Positions 54,238 to 63,987 are shown, numbered from the stretch's first letter. The stretch: DNA of 64,000 bases from an uncultured Lutibacter sp. (GCF_947495725.1 NZ_CANLZZ010000005.1:124001-188000), one strand, 5' to 3'. A program made the numbers and translations. Notes: a model not told the origin generated them from the sequence alone.

Positions 54238-54987
54238 ATGGAGCAGTTAGTATCTATAATAACGCCAAATTACAATTGCGATCAATTTATTGAGCAAACG
54301 ATTAAAAGCGTGGTAAACCAGACGTATAAAAACTGGGAGTGGATAATTGTAGATGATTGTTCTACGGATAATTCTGTAGAAATTATTCAAGACCACTGTA
54401 AACAAGATTCCAGAATTAAACTCATAAAATCAGAAAGTAATTCAGGGCCTTCAAAGTGCCGGAATAAAGGGATACAATTGGCAACTGGCAGGTATTTAAC
54501 TTTTATAGATTCGGACGATATTTGGTTGCCAGATTTTTTAAATACGTCCATAGCTTTTGAAGCTAATAGTGAAGGGTTTGTTTTTGCATCATATCATCGT
54601 TTTGATGAACATATGAATCCAAAATATAAGGACTTTCTTGTACCTGAAAAAGTTACCTATCATGATATTTTAAAAACAAATTCTATTAGTTGTTTAACTG
54701 CATTTATAAATATAAATAAACTTGGGAAGTTATACATGCCCGATGTTCTTTATAGACAAGATATGGGACTATGGTTACAATATTTAGAAAAAGTAGAATT
54801 TGCTTATGGAATTCAAAAACCACTAGCAATTTATAGAATTAGAAAGCGGTCGCATTCTAGGAATAAGTTTAAATTATTAAAGCATCAATGGAGCTTTTAC
54901 AGACAGGTAATTCAATTGTCTGTAATAAAGTCTGCTTATTATTTTATTTCTTGGATGTTTTTAGGAATTCGTAAATACTATATGTAA
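54238..54987 (+). CDS. Family 2 glycosyltransferase
   Basis: 249-residue GT-A enzyme: VSIITPNYNCDQFIEQTI, IIVDDCSTDNSVEI and LTFIDSDDIWLPDFL (DxD near 92), then YRQDMGLWLQYLEKV as the acceptor-site segment. This is the layout of the WaaG-independent TuaG/WfgS-type family; no tail domain. Its ATG follows the preceding stop without a gap. Directly upstream of the initiating sugar transferase. Confidence 0.92.
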   Translation: MEQLVSIITPNYNCDQFIEQTIKSVVNQTYKNWEWIIVDDCSTDNSVEIIQDHCKQDSRIKLIKSESNSGPSKCRNKGIQLATGRYLTFIDSDDIWLPDFLNTSIAFEANSEGFVFASYHRFDEHMNPKYKDFLVPEKVTYHDILKTNSISCLTAFININKLGKLYMPDVLYRQDMGLWLQYLEKVEFAYGIQKPLAIYRIRKRSHSRNKFKLLKHQWSFYRQVIQLSVIKSAYYFISWMFLGIRKYYM

Positions 54988-55006
54988 CTATTTAAAGGAA
55001 ATAAAG

Positions 55007-55014
55007 TATATTTG
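55007..55014 (+). promoter_or_regulatory. Bacteroidota -7 box before the initiating transferase
   Basis: TATATTTG fits TAnnTTTG and ends 19 bp before the ATG at 55034, inside a 46-bp gap. No proper -33 TTG was found, so support is partial. Confidence 0.4.
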
Positions 55015-55033
55015 TTATTAAAATTTACTATAA

Positions 55034-56422
55034 ATGCCGGTAAATAAGCCCCAATTTACAATTTCGGAGCGGAAATTGTTTTTACGATTGTTTGATGTAG
55101 TTTTTGCAGTCCTAGGGATAGTATCATTGTCTTATATTTTTGATTTTCATTATTTTAAAATAGAACCTAGTACATTTACAAAATACATAGTTGTCCTTTC
55201 TATGTATATATTATTATTTGGTCAAATATTTGAAATGTATAATTTGCGTGTGGCCAATAACCGTTATTTAATTTTAAGAAGTACGCTGTTAACGGGTGTT
55301 TTAACAACATTATTTTACGTGTTTACACCAATTTTAACTCCAGAACTCCCTGAGAATAGAATTCAAATATTGTATTTCTTTTTAGGAATTACCATTCCTA
55401 TATATATATGGAGAACCTTATACATTCTACTCATATTTTCACCTGTATTTTTTAATAGAATATTAATTATAAGTTCGTCCAAAGAGAATATTTTAAAATT
55501 AATTAATTTAATACATAAAAGCGCACCCGAAAATAAAATTGTAGGTTATATAAGTCCGGAGAAAATAGATGGTTTATCTTTCCAATACTATAATAATAAG
55601 GAATTAGAATTGGCTGATGTAATAAAAAATGGACATACAACAGAAGTTGTAATAGATAGTTTTGAATCATCTAATTTTATTTCAAGTTTTACGCCTCAAT
55701 TAATTTCTTTATTTAAAAAAAGCTATAAAATTTCAAGTTTTGAAAAATTTATAAGTAGCATTACCAATAGGGTTCCAAAGGCTTATTTAAATGAAAATTT
55801 TTACAACTACATTAGTTTTAGTAAAAGCCAGGAAAATAGAATTTACTTATTGTTACATCGAATTTTTGATGTGGTAGGATCGTTTATGGGATTGTTATTT
55901 CTATTGATATTAATTCCATTTATTTTTCTTGGAAATTTAGTGGGAAATAGAGGGGCATTGTTTTATTTACAAGAACGTGTTGGGAAAGCGGGAGCTAATT
56001 TTAAGATAATTAAGTTTCGTACGATGATTAAAAATGCTGAAAATGGCGAAGCTGTTTGGGCTGTTAAAGATGATGCTAGAGTTACAAAATTTGGAAAATT
56101 TTTAAGAAGAACACGATTGGATGAAGTTCCTCAATTTATCAATATTTTTAAAGGAGATATGAGTATTATTGGTCCGCGTCCTGAGCGTCCCGAATTTGTT
56201 GAGGAATTAAGTGAAAACTTTCCTTTTTATACTATTAGAAACGTGATTAAACCTGGTTTAACTGGTTGGGCACAAGTAGAATATCCTTACGCAAGTACCA
56301 AACAGGAACAATACATAAAACTTCGATACGACCTATACTATATAAAAGAGCGTAGCTTATTAATGGATTTTAAAATAATAATTAAAACTGTGAGTACCGT
56401 ACTATTTTTTAGAGGTACTTAA
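55034..56422 (+). CDS. Polyprenyl-phosphate sugar-1-phosphate transferase (WbaP/WcaJ type)
   Basis: 462 residues. Four hydrophobic helices (about 18-130), a middle soluble region (about 145-260) and a fifth helix (about 278-300) are followed by the bacterial sugar transferase domain, with KIIKFRTMIKNAENGEAVW, LRRTRLDEVPQFINIFKGDM and GPRPERPEF, then GLTGWAQVEYPYAS. This family links the first sugar phosphate to undecaprenyl phosphate and so starts glycan assembly. It is the last gene of the locus. Its 3' end overlaps the converging DUF4105 gene by about 20 bp. Confidence 0.94.
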   Translation: MPVNKPQFTISERKLFLRLFDVVFAVLGIVSLSYIFDFHYFKIEPSTFTKYIVVLSMYILLFGQIFEMYNLRVANNRYLILRSTLLTGVLTTLFYVFTPILTPELPENRIQILYFFLGITIPIYIWRTLYILLIFSPVFFNRILIISSSKENILKLINLIHKSAPENKIVGYISPEKIDGLSFQYYNNKELELADVIKNGHTTEVVIDSFESSNFISSFTPQLISLFKKSYKISSFEKFISSITNRVPKAYLNENFYNYISFSKSQENRIYLLLHRIFDVVGSFMGLLFLLILIPFIFLGNLVGNRGALFYLQERVGKAGANFKIIKFRTMIKNAENGEAVWAVKDDARVTKFGKFLRRTRLDEVPQFINIFKGDMSIIGPRPERPEFVEELSENFPFYTIRNVIKPGLTGWAQVEYPYASTKQEQYIKLRYDLYYIKERSLLMDFKIIIKTVSTVLFFRGT

Positions 56423-57601
56423 TACTTTTTTTCCCGTATAAAAAATATAAAAATAACGCAGTCCTAAAGCTATTAAAAGAGGTGCGATTGCTATATTATA
56501 AACTTGAATTTTAAATAGCCAAATAAGTACGGAGATTCCTAATAATAGTAGTAAAAACAAATGATAGTTGCCAATCCATTGAGGTAATTTAGCTTTTAAC
56601 ATATAAAAAGCAACAATGGTGTTTGGTGCAAAAGCCCAAAGGAAATTTAAATTTTTATATGTAGCAGTATGGTCTGTTGCAAACCAAAGTAAGAGCACTG
56701 CTATTCCTATAATGCCAGTAATTAAATGTAACGAAAAGTCTAACCATCTAGATCGTTGCTTATTTCTAAAGTTTTTAAATGTTATAAAACCAACAATTAA
56801 ACTTAGTATCGTTAAAATAGAAATTGGAGCTGTTAAATAACTAAACAATAAATTAGAATTGGTTTTATTAGAATTTAAGAATGTTTTTGTAGCTAAAACT
56901 AACGGTTCGTTGGTATTTCCAATCTTAATAGTTGCATTGTCCATAGCCTGAAAAATATAATCAGGTAAAAACTTATATTCGTCTTTTGTGGCTGTTCTGT
57001 CTATAACAGATCCCAATGCTAAATCTATTCCAAATTTCCCCCATTTTTGATCTACTGTATAGTCTGCAATTAAATCTCTATGGGTTTTTGAAGAGGTTAT
57101 ATGATCATTATTAAAATGAACTTTTTCTTTTAAAATAGTTTTTATTACGGCCTCAATTTTTGTGGAGCAGTTGTCATAAAAGAAATCATATTGATAATCT
57201 CTGTTTTGCGGTTTGGCATTGTTTTGTAAAAAATCATAAAAAGCCTGCAGTTCTTCAGGTTTTAAATTCAATACCTGCGATTTTACCCACCTGTTTTCGT
57301 ACTTATAAACCCTTAAAAAATAGCTAAACGGTGAAGTTGAGAGTTGATAAGTTAATTTTCCTTTTGCAAAATTTAAATAAAAATTAGGCGCATTAAAATT
57401 GAAAGTTCCATAATTATAAATTTTATCGATTTTCAAAACGGGATCCGAAATTCTAAAAGCACTATGACCGAAAGCTGTAAAAAGCTGTGCTCCAGGGCCA
57501 CAAGTTATAACGCTAACTTCCGCTTTTTCTGAAAGCTTTTGAGAGTAGGTTACAAACGAAATAAGGATAACAATAAAAGAACAGAACTGTTTAATTTTCA
57601 T
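56402..57601 (-). CDS. DUF4105 membrane protein
   Basis: 399 residues. Signal-type helix at 1-20, then a periplasmic DUF4105 domain with VITCGPGAQLFTAFGHSAFR (about 29-48) and DFFYDNCSTKIEAVIK (about 138-153); conserved His and Cys suggest a papain-like NlpC-type active site, but activity is not established. The last 140 residues hold about five hydrophobic helices. Follows the PorV/PorQ-family gene by 2 bp, so the pair is co-transcribed. Confidence 0.87.
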   Translation of the reverse strand: MKIKQFCSFIVILISFVTYSQKLSEKAEVSVITCGPGAQLFTAFGHSAFRISDPVLKIDKIYNYGTFNFNAPNFYLNFAKGKLTYQLSTSPFSYFLRVYKYENRWVKSQVLNLKPEELQAFYDFLQNNAKPQNRDYQYDFFYDNCSTKIEAVIKTILKEKVHFNNDHITSSKTHRDLIADYTVDQKWGKFGIDLALGSVIDRTATKDEYKFLPDYIFQAMDNATIKIGNTNEPLVLATKTFLNSNKTNSNLLFSYLTAPISILTILSLIVGFITFKNFRNKQRSRWLDFSLHLITGIIGIAVLLLWFATDHTATYKNLNFLWAFAPNTIVAFYMLKAKLPQWIGNYHLFLLLLLGISVLIWLFKIQVYNIAIAPLLIALGLRYFYIFYTGKKVLSTSKK

Positions 57602-57603
57602 AA

Positions 57604-58668
57604 TTAATTAAAGTTTTCAAAATTTACTTTTATTGAAAAAATATTAGAATAAAGAGCACTTCCAACACTACCAATATTTGTTAAAGCATAATCTATTTGA
57701 ATACCTTTATAATTAAAGCCCACCCCAAAATTTGGTTGAAATGAGGTTTCTTCGGTAAAATCGTATTGTAATTCTTTTTGAAAATTTCCAAAACCAAGTC
57801 TTAAATAAACAATCTTGGTATAATCTAGCTGAAAACCAATTGCTGGATCAATACTAACAAAATCGGTTGAAATGATATCGTTTGTTTCAGTAAATCTTAA
57901 ATTTAAATCCAGTTCACCTAATAAATTAAAATCTTTACCAACTTTGAAATAACGAGCAACTCCTAATTGCGCTTTTGGTAAGGTTATTTCGGTAGTTTCG
58001 GGTAATTCTTGATTCTCGTCTGGAATTGCATTTTGAATTTTTTCAAATTCTTTTTCATCAATATTCCACGAATTAAAAGTTGTGGTAATATCTCTTAGCA
58101 TTAAACCATATTTCCAGTCATTTTTTTCATATTGAAAACCAGCATCTAACCCAAAACCCCAAGAAGTTGCAAAATCTCCAATAATTCTTCGTACAATTTT
58201 GGTGTTTAAACCAGCAGATAATCCTTCAACTCCTAATTTTCGGGCATAAGATAAATTTAACGCATAATCTGCTGCAGAAAACAAACTTATATTATTGTAG
58301 TTAATATTTCCTTGGCTATCAATTAATTGTGTGGTGTTTAAGATGTCGTCAACACCAAATCGGATTAAAGAAACACCTACACTACTATTTTCATCAACAG
58401 GCATTGCAAAACCTACATAATCATATTTTGCAATTCCTTCAAAATAATCGGCATGCATAATGGCACCTTCATAATCGGTTATTTTTGTTAACCCGGCCGG
58501 ATTCCAATAAGCAGAATTTACATCATGGCTACTTGCAACAACAGCTTTACCCATTCCAAAAGCCGCAGCGTCTACACCAATATTTAAAAATTCATTTGAA
58601 TATTTACGTACAGATTGTGCAGAAACCAATTGAACCGCGAATATTAAAAAAAGAAAATAGTTTTTCAA
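57604..58668 (-). CDS. PorV/PorQ-family outer-membrane protein
   Basis: 354 residues with a signal peptide (MKNYFLFLIFAVQLVSAQ) and a FadL-like beta-barrel pattern of alternating residues. The N-terminal FLNIGVDAAAFGMGKAVVAS and NSAYWNPAGLTKI are the signature of the PorV/PorQ family, whose founding members work in type IX secretion, though many relatives have no proven secretion role. Start is TTG at 58668, right at the signal peptide. A TACTTTCG, one base from the -7 box, lies 16 bp before it. Confidence 0.87.
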   Translation of the reverse strand: MKNYFLFLIFAVQLVSAQSVRKYSNEFLNIGVDAAAFGMGKAVVASSHDVNSAYWNPAGLTKITDYEGAIMHADYFEGIAKYDYVGFAMPVDENSSVGVSLIRFGVDDILNTTQLIDSQGNINYNNISLFSAADYALNLSYARKLGVEGLSAGLNTKIVRRIIGDFATSWGFGLDAGFQYEKNDWKYGLMLRDITTTFNSWNIDEKEFEKIQNAIPDENQELPETTEITLPKAQLGVARYFKVGKDFNLLGELDLNLRFTETNDIISTDFVSIDPAIGFQLDYTKIVYLRLGFGNFQKELQYDFTEETSFQPNFGVGFNYKGIQIDYALTNIGSVGSALYSNIFSIKVNFENFN

Positions 58669-58721
58669 GATGATTAATTTTAAACGAAAGTAAAAAAACT
58701 TTACAAGTTTATGGTAAATTT

Positions 58722-59690
58722 TTAAGAAATAATAAGATTTATAAATTCCAAAATTCGATTTTCACTCCAATATAAATCTTCACCAAAAACAGAAGAATTA
58801 AATCCTACGTGACCGCCATATTTAGAAACTTCAAAATAAAAATTAGTGTTGTTTTTGGCTTCATTAAAAGGGTGGCAACTCTCTGAAAGAAAAGAATCGT
58901 CTAAGGCATTAATGAGCAAGGTTGGAATTGTAATGTTATTTAAAAATTGTTTGGAACTGCATTGAGTCCAATAATCTTGAGCGTTTTTATATCCAAAAAG
59001 AGGAGCGGTAACCAAGTTATCAAAATCATTAAAATTTTTAGCCTTTAATATAGCGGTTTTATCGAGTCCGCAGTTTGGAAATTTATCTAATTTAAATAAT
59101 GCTTTTTCCTTTAATGTTTTCATAAACCTTTTTAAATATATTTTGTTGTGCCAGCCAGATAAACTATTGGATGAACCTTCTAAATCGCAAGGTGTTGAAA
59201 TAGCAACGGCGCCTTTTATTTCTTTAGGAAAATGAGTTGTTTCTCCCATATATTTTAACGAAATATTTCCTCCCATACTATAACCCAACAATACCAAATT
59301 TTTATAATTATAATTTTTTAAAATATAATTTATAATTAAGGATACATCATCCGTTTTTCCGCTATTATATGAATACGGATGATTGTTATCTTCTCCGCTA
59401 CAACCTCTAAAATTAACAGCTACACAATCAATATTGTTTGAGTTTAGAAAATTTATAGCCGACACAATGTACTTCGATTTTGAACTTCCTTCCAATCCGT
59501 GTAACGCAATTACAAGTGTTTCCGAATTGTTAATAGAAAAATCTAAGTCAATAAAATCTTTGTCTTCAGTAAAAATTCTTTTTCTGGAATAAGAAATGGT
59601 TTCTTTGTAAAAAAGTGTTTTATAAACGGTATTAAAATGATTGTTTTTAAACAGAATTGAAGGTTGGTAAGTGGAATTAATTATGGGCAT
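58722..59690 (-). CDS. YheT-like alpha/beta hydrolase
   Basis: 322-residue hydrolase of the YheT/ABHD family, probably an esterase. Nucleophile S138 lies in LLGYSMGGNISLKY, the oxyanion loop in ALHGLEGSSKSKY (about 62-74), the acid in INALDDSFLS and the histidine in YGGHVGF near the C-terminus. Substrate unknown. Upstream is the divergent pssA gene with a 76-bp shared intergenic region. Confidence 0.9.
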   Translation of the reverse strand: MPIINSTYQPSILFKNNHFNTVYKTLFYKETISYSRKRIFTEDKDFIDLDFSINNSETLVIALHGLEGSSKSKYIVSAINFLNSNNIDCVAVNFRGCSGEDNNHPYSYNSGKTDDVSLIINYILKNYNYKNLVLLGYSMGGNISLKYMGETTHFPKEIKGAVAISTPCDLEGSSNSLSGWHNKIYLKRFMKTLKEKALFKLDKFPNCGLDKTAILKAKNFNDFDNLVTAPLFGYKNAQDYWTQCSSKQFLNNITIPTLLINALDDSFLSESCHPFNEAKNNTNFYFEVSKYGGHVGFNSSVFGEDLYWSENRILEFINLIIS

Positions 59691-59766
59691 TTATGATACT
59701 ATTTAAAAAAGAAATTTAAATTAACTTACTTAAAACATTTTGTTAAATTTACTGAAATTTTAAAAG

Positions 59767-60510
59767 ATGAACCTAAAAAAATACATTCCAAATTTATTAA
59801 CACTATTAAACTTATTATCTGGAACAATAGCTGTTATTTTTGCTGTAAATAATGAGTTAGTAATTGCTGCATATTTGGTTTTTTTAGGAATCTTTTTTGA
59901 TTTTTTTGACGGATTTGCAGCAAGATTGTTAAAAGTTCAAGGAGAATTAGGGAAACAATTAGATTCTTTAGCCGATGTTGTAACAAGTGGTGTGGTGCCG
60001 GGAATTGTAATTTATAAATTACTTCAAACTAAAAATTCAATAGAACTATTTAACACCGAACTAATTTCATGGAAATCAAAAGATCTTGAAATTTTACCGT
60101 TTTTTGGGTTGCTAATTACATTGGCCGCTGCGTATAGATTGGCTAAATTTAATATAGATGAGCGCCAAACAAGTTCGTTTATTGGATTACCAACTCCGGC
60201 AGCATCAATTGCAGTAGTTTCGCTACCATTAATTCTTCAATTTAGTTCAATTGAAATGGTTCATACTTTAATTTTAAACAAATGGTTTTTAATTGGATTA
60301 ACCATAGTTTTAAGTTATTTTATGAATGCAGAAATTCCATTATTTGCATTAAAATTTAAAGATTATAGTTGGAAGAATAATAAAATTCAGTTTGTTTTTA
60401 TTGGATTGACCTTATTGTTAAGCGTTGTTTTTCAGTTTGTTGCAATACCTATTGTGATTGTGCTTTATGTTATTATATCTGTTGTTTCAAATAATAATAA
60501 GTTAAAATGA
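59767..60510 (+). CDS. pssA: CDP-diacylglycerol--serine O-phosphatidyltransferase
   Basis: 247-residue integral membrane enzyme making phosphatidylserine, the precursor of phosphatidylethanolamine. The CDP-alcohol phosphotransferase motif is complete: D48-G49 and A52-R53, G62, D66 and D70 in FDGFAARLLKVQGELGKQLD with SLAD. About seven hydrophobic helices. A near-consensus TAAATTTA precedes it. The GNAT gene starts at ATGA over its stop. Its product feeds the phosphatidylethanolamine pool that an EptA-like enzyme such as the one at 29949 would use. Confidence 0.92.
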   Translation: MNLKKYIPNLLTLLNLLSGTIAVIFAVNNELVIAAYLVFLGIFFDFFDGFAARLLKVQGELGKQLDSLADVVTSGVVPGIVIYKLLQTKNSIELFNTELISWKSKDLEILPFFGLLITLAAAYRLAKFNIDERQTSSFIGLPTPAASIAVVSLPLILQFSSIEMVHTLILNKWFLIGLTIVLSYFMNAEIPLFALKFKDYSWKNNKIQFVFIGLTLLLSVVFQFVAIPIVIVLYVIISVVSNNNKLK

Positions 60511-60962
60511 TTTTTAGAAAAGCAACCGTAAATGATGTTGCTGCAATAATAAAAATTATTGCAAGTGATGAGTTAGGAAAATTGAGAGAAGACTTTCAAG
60601 ATCCACTTCCTAATAATTATTATAAAGCTTTTGATATTATAAATTCTGATAGTTCTAACGAATTGATTGTTGTTGAGGATGAAAATAATACTGGAATTAT
60701 AGGAACCTTGCACCTAACATTTATTCAATATTTAACTTACAAAGGTGGTGTAAGAGCTCAAATTGAAAATGTTTTTATTCGTGAAGATTTAAGAGGGCAA
60801 GGAATTGGAAAAAAAATGTTTTTATGGGCAATTAACCGAGCCAAAGAAAAAAATGCGCATATTGTTCAACTAACAAGTGATAAGCAAAGACCTAAAGCAA
60901 TTAAATTTTACGAAAAATTAGGATTTAAACCTTCTCATGAAGGTATGAAACTACATTTATAA
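60507..60962 (+). CDS. GNAT-family N-acetyltransferase
   Basis: 151-residue acetyltransferase using acetyl-CoA. The core is IENVFIREDLRGQGIGKKMF (about 88-107), with the CoA-pyrophosphate-binding R-G-Q-G-I-G, followed by AHIVQLTSDKQRPKAIKFYEKLGFKP. Substrate (small molecule, peptide or protein N-terminus) unknown. Translationally coupled to pssA through a 4-bp overlap. Confidence 0.88.
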   Translation: MIFRKATVNDVAAIIKIIASDELGKLREDFQDPLPNNYYKAFDIINSDSSNELIVVEDENNTGIIGTLHLTFIQYLTYKGGVRAQIENVFIREDLRGQGIGKKMFLWAINRAKEKNAHIVQLTSDKQRPKAIKFYEKLGFKPSHEGMKLHL

Positions 60963-60973
60963 TAGAATTGATA

Positions 60974-60997
60974 ATTTATTAAAATAAATGTTTTTTT
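60974..60997. terminator. Possible weak terminator between converging genes
   Basis: ATTTATT and AATAAAT form a 7-bp AT-only stem with a two-base loop, followed by GTTTTTTT that runs into the lptB stop codon. Weak stem; kept only because it lies between converging stops. Confidence 0.3.
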
Positions 60998-61730
60998 AGA
61001 ACTTTTTCTTTTTAAGTTCAAAGTCTTTACCTAAATAAACACGGCGTACAGTTTCATCAGCTGCAAGTTCTTCAGGAGTTCCTTCTTTTAATATTCCTCC
61101 TTCAAACATTAAATATGTTTTATCTGTAATGGCAAGTGTTTCTTGTACGTTATGATCTGTAATTAAAATTCCTATGTTTCTATCTTTTAAATGTGCCACA
61201 ATACTTTGAATATCTTCAACAGCAATAGGGTCAACACCTGCAAAAGGTTCGTCTAATAAAATAAACTTAGGGTCTGAAGCCAATGCGCGGGCAATTTCAG
61301 TTCTTCTTCTTTCTCCACCAGATAACAAATCACCACGGTTTGTACGAACGTGACCTAAACTAAACTCATCAATTAAAGATTCTAATTTTTCTTTTTGCTC
61401 TTTTTTTGAAAGTCCTGTAAATTGAAGTACAGACATAATATTATCCTCCACAGACAATTTTCTAAAAACAGAAGCTTCTTGAGCTAAATATCCAACTCCT
61501 TCTTGAGCTCTTTTGTACATTGGGTAGTCGGTAATTGGTTGATCATCTAAATAAATATTCCCCTCATTTGGTCTAATCATTCCAACAATCATATAAAAGG
61601 AAGTTGTTTTACCCGCTCCATTAGGTCCTAATAAACCAACAATTTGTCCTTGTTCAACCTCTAAAGAAATACCTTTTACAACGTAACGACTACCGTATTT
61701 TTTCTTTATATTTTCTGCTCTTAATTTCAT
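60996..61730 (-). CDS. lptB: LPS export ABC transporter ATPase
   Basis: 244-residue ATPase of the LptB2FG complex that extracts LPS from the inner membrane. Walker [10 protein letters not shown] (about 35-43), signature [15 protein letters not shown] (about 136-150), Walker [17 protein letters not shown] and the H-loop [12 protein letters not shown] all match LptB, where the [11 protein letters not shown] sequence is characteristic. Last gene of the minus-strand run from kpsF; preceded by an 83-bp gap. Confidence 0.95.
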   Translation of the reverse strand: MKLRAENIKKKYGSRYVVKGISLEVEQGQIVGLLGPNGAGKTTSFYMIVGMIRPNEGNIYLDDQPITDYPMYKRAQEGVGYLAQEASVFRKLSVEDNIMSVLQFTGLSKKEQKEKLESLIDEFSLGHVRTNRGDLLSGGERRRTEIARALASDPKFILLDEPFAGVDPIAVEDIQSIVAHLKDRNIGILITDHNVQETLAITDKTYLMFEGGILKEGTPEELAADETVRRVYLGKDFELKKKKF

Positions 61731-61813
61731 TTTTAATTGTTGTTTAAACGTTGAATTGTTTTTAATTAACCTTACAATCTTTGTTTATTTGTAATTTTAG
61801 TACTGTTAAATTA

Positions 61814-62164
61814 TTATTTATCAGTAGTTTCAAGTTCTTCCCAAAACTCATAAGCTCTTCGCAAATGAGGAATTACAATGGTTCCACCAACTAAAGTGGC
61901 AATTTCCATGGTTTCCATCATTTCTTCTTTTGAAACACCTTGTTTATAAGCCGTTTCTAAGTGATACTTTATACAATCATCACAGCGTAAAACAGCAGAA
62001 GCAACCAAACCAAGTAATTCTTTAGTTTTAACGTCTAAATGTCCTTCTTTGTATGCGTTGGTATCTAAATTAAAAATTCGTTTAATTATTTTATGATTTC
62101 CTACCAATATTTTATCGTTCATTTTTTCACGATAGGCATTAAATTCTTCAACTTGATTAGGCAT
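61814..62164 (-). CDS. Carboxymuconolactone decarboxylase-like (AhpD-type) protein
   Basis: 116-residue helical protein with the redox motif C61-D-D-C64 followed by H68 in LRCDDCIKYHLETAYKQG, as in AhpD-type proteins that act as thiol reductants. Residues TMEIATLVGGTIVIPH match the CMD family end. Whether it is a peroxidase partner or has another role is unknown. Starts 8 bp inside the end of tatC, so it is translated from the same message. Confidence 0.9.
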   Translation of the reverse strand: MPNQVEEFNAYREKMNDKILVGNHKIIKRIFNLDTNAYKEGHLDVKTKELLGLVASAVLRCDDCIKYHLETAYKQGVSKEEMMETMEIATLVGGTIVIPHLRRAYEFWEELETTDK

Positions 62165-62975
62165 TTTCTCTACTTTTTTTAAGTTCTCGTTTAATAACTA
62201 CTTTTGAAATGAAGATACTCACTTCATATAATATTAAAATAGGTATAGCAACAATAACCTGACTGATAATATCTGGAGGTGTTATTATGGCTGCTAAAAC
62301 CAATACAATTACCAAGGCATGTTTTCGGTATTTTTTTAGAAAATCGGGTGTAATTAATCCCATTTTAGTTAAAAAGAACATAATTATTGGTAACTCAAAT
62401 ATTAAACCTGAAGCCAATAAAGATGAACGAACCAAGCTAATATATGAGCCAATTTTAATATTTCGTTCTACAACATCACTTACCGAGTAGTTACCAAGAA
62501 AGTTAACAGATAACGGTGTAACTACATAATATCCAAACAACACTCCAATAAAAAATAATATTGATGATATAATTATAAAGGTTTTTGCTCCTTTGCGTTC
62601 TTTCTCGTACAATCCTGGACTTATAAATTTCCATACTTCTCTAATAATAAAAGGAAAACCAATTATAAACCCAAATGTTATTGATGTCCAAATATGAACA
62701 CTAAATTGTTCGGCCATTGCCAAACTTTGAAATGTAAATGGAATATCTTCAATACACAGTCCTTCGGTTCCAAAAAACCTGGAAACTTTACAAAATACTC
62801 TATAAGTTATAAAATCAGCATTTTTAGGAGCAAATAAGATTTTATTAAAAATAAAATCTTTCATTAAAAATGCAATTATTCCGAAAAAAAATATTGCAGC
62901 TGTTGATCGTATTAAATGCCATCTTAGTTCTTCAACATGGTCTAAAAACGACATTTCTTTTTCTACTTTGGCCAT
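62157..62975 (-). CDS. tatC: Twin-arginine translocase subunit TatC
   Basis: 272-residue inner-membrane receptor of the Tat pathway for folded proteins. The N-terminus MSFLDHVEELRWHLIRSTAA is the family signature, and six hydrophobic helices follow with PFIIREVWKFISPGLYEKER (the conserved P-G-L-Y-E-K-E loop) in the middle. The N-terminal region has an unusual insertion with C-K and C-I cysteines (ITYRVFCKVSRFFGTEGLCI), seen in some Bacteroidota TatC. tatA is not in the window. Starts 1 bp after the kpsF stop. Confidence 0.95.
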   Translation of the reverse strand: MAKVEKEMSFLDHVEELRWHLIRSTAAIFFFGIIAFLMKDFIFNKILFAPKNADFITYRVFCKVSRFFGTEGLCIEDIPFTFQSLAMAEQFSVHIWTSITFGFIIGFPFIIREVWKFISPGLYEKERKGAKTFIIISSILFFIGVLFGYYVVTPLSVNFLGNYSVSDVVERNIKIGSYISLVRSSLLASGLIFELPIIMFFLTKMGLITPDFLKKYRKHALVIVLVLAAIITPPDIISQVIVAIPILILYEVSIFISKVVIKRELKKSRENA

Positions 62976-62976
62976 T

Positions 62977-63942
62977 TTAAAAAATTCCTTCTTTTAATAA
63001 ATCATGCAAATGTACAACTCCTACGTATTTTGTACTATCTTCAACTAATATTTGAGAAATATTATTATTTTCCATTGTTTCTAATGCTTGCACAGCCATT
63101 GCATCAACTGATATTGTTTTAGGGTTTTTACCCATAATATCTTTTGCTATTATTTTGCTAATATCGGGATTGTCCTTAAGCATTCGTCTTAAATCACCAT
63201 CAGTTATAATACCAACTATTTTATCATTTTCAACAACAGCAGTTGTACCTAAACGTTTTTTAGAAATTTCAATTATTACATCCATAATAGGAGTGGATGG
63301 AGCAACTTGAGGTAATTCGTTATTAGAAATTAAATCTTTTACTCTTAAATATAATTTTTTTCCAAGAGCACCTCCAGGATGATATTTTGCAAAATCTTTG
63401 CTAGAAAAATGATTTAGTTCTAACAAACAAACCGCTAAAGCATCTCCAATTACAAGTTGAGCTGTTGTACTTGATGTAGGGGCTAAGTTGTTTGGACAGG
63501 CTTCTTTTTCTACAAAGGAACTTAGAACAAAATCGCAATTTGTACCTAAAAAAGAATTAACATTTCCCGTTATTGCCACAATTTTATTTCCGTAATTTTT
63601 AATTAGTGGTACTAAAACTTTAATTTCAGGAGTATTTCCACTGTTTGAAATACAAATAACAACGTCATTTTTTTGAATATTCCCTAAATCACCGTGTATG
63701 GCATCTGCGGCATGCATAAAAATAGCCGGTGTTCCTGTTGAATTAAAGGTAGCTACAATTTTGGTAGCAATATTTGCACTTTTACCAATACCTGTAACAA
63801 TTACTCTTCCATTTGAAGAAAGAATATAATTTACAGCTTTAGCAAAATCTTCGTTTACAAAATTTATTAAATTCGCAATTGCATTGCTTTCTTCAGTAAT
63901 TGTTTGCTTGGCAATGTCTATAATTGTATTTTTATTTTTCAA
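62977..63942 (-). CDS. kdsD: Arabinose-5-phosphate isomerase, KpsF/KdsD type
   Basis: Converts ribulose 5-phosphate to arabinose 5-phosphate, the first step towards KDO of LPS. The 321-residue product has a SIS domain (about 30-170: VTGIGKSANIATKIVATFNS, ISNSGNTPEIK, AITGNVNSF) and two CBS domains (about 205-320). Start: the frame can be extended to a TTG at 63990, but that codon overlaps a -7 box; the TTG at 63942 gives MKNKNTIIDIAKQTI, which fits family N-termini and is used here. First gene of a run with tatC, the CMD gene and lptB. Confidence 0.9.
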   Translation of the reverse strand: MKNKNTIIDIAKQTITEESNAIANLINFVNEDFAKAVNYILSSNGRVIVTGIGKSANIATKIVATFNSTGTPAIFMHAADAIHGDLGNIQKNDVVICISNSGNTPEIKVLVPLIKNYGNKIVAITGNVNSFLGTNCDFVLSSFVEKEACPNNLAPTSSTTAQLVIGDALAVCLLELNHFSSKDFAKYHPGGALGKKLYLRVKDLISNNELPQVAPSTPIMDVIIEISKKRLGTTAVVENDKIVGIITDGDLRRMLKDNPDISKIIAKDIMGKNPKTISVDAMAVQALETMENNNISQILVEDSTKYVGVVHLHDLLKEGIF

Positions 63943-63987
63943 AAGATTGAGTTTTACTATTAAAAAAAGTTTTATCTTTAGTTCAAA

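Noticed and set aside
17349-56422. Prophage, transposon or integrative element carrying the glycan locus
   Set aside because: No integrase, transposase, phage or conjugation gene and no target-site duplication could be found; repeats at the edges are non-coding palindromes only.
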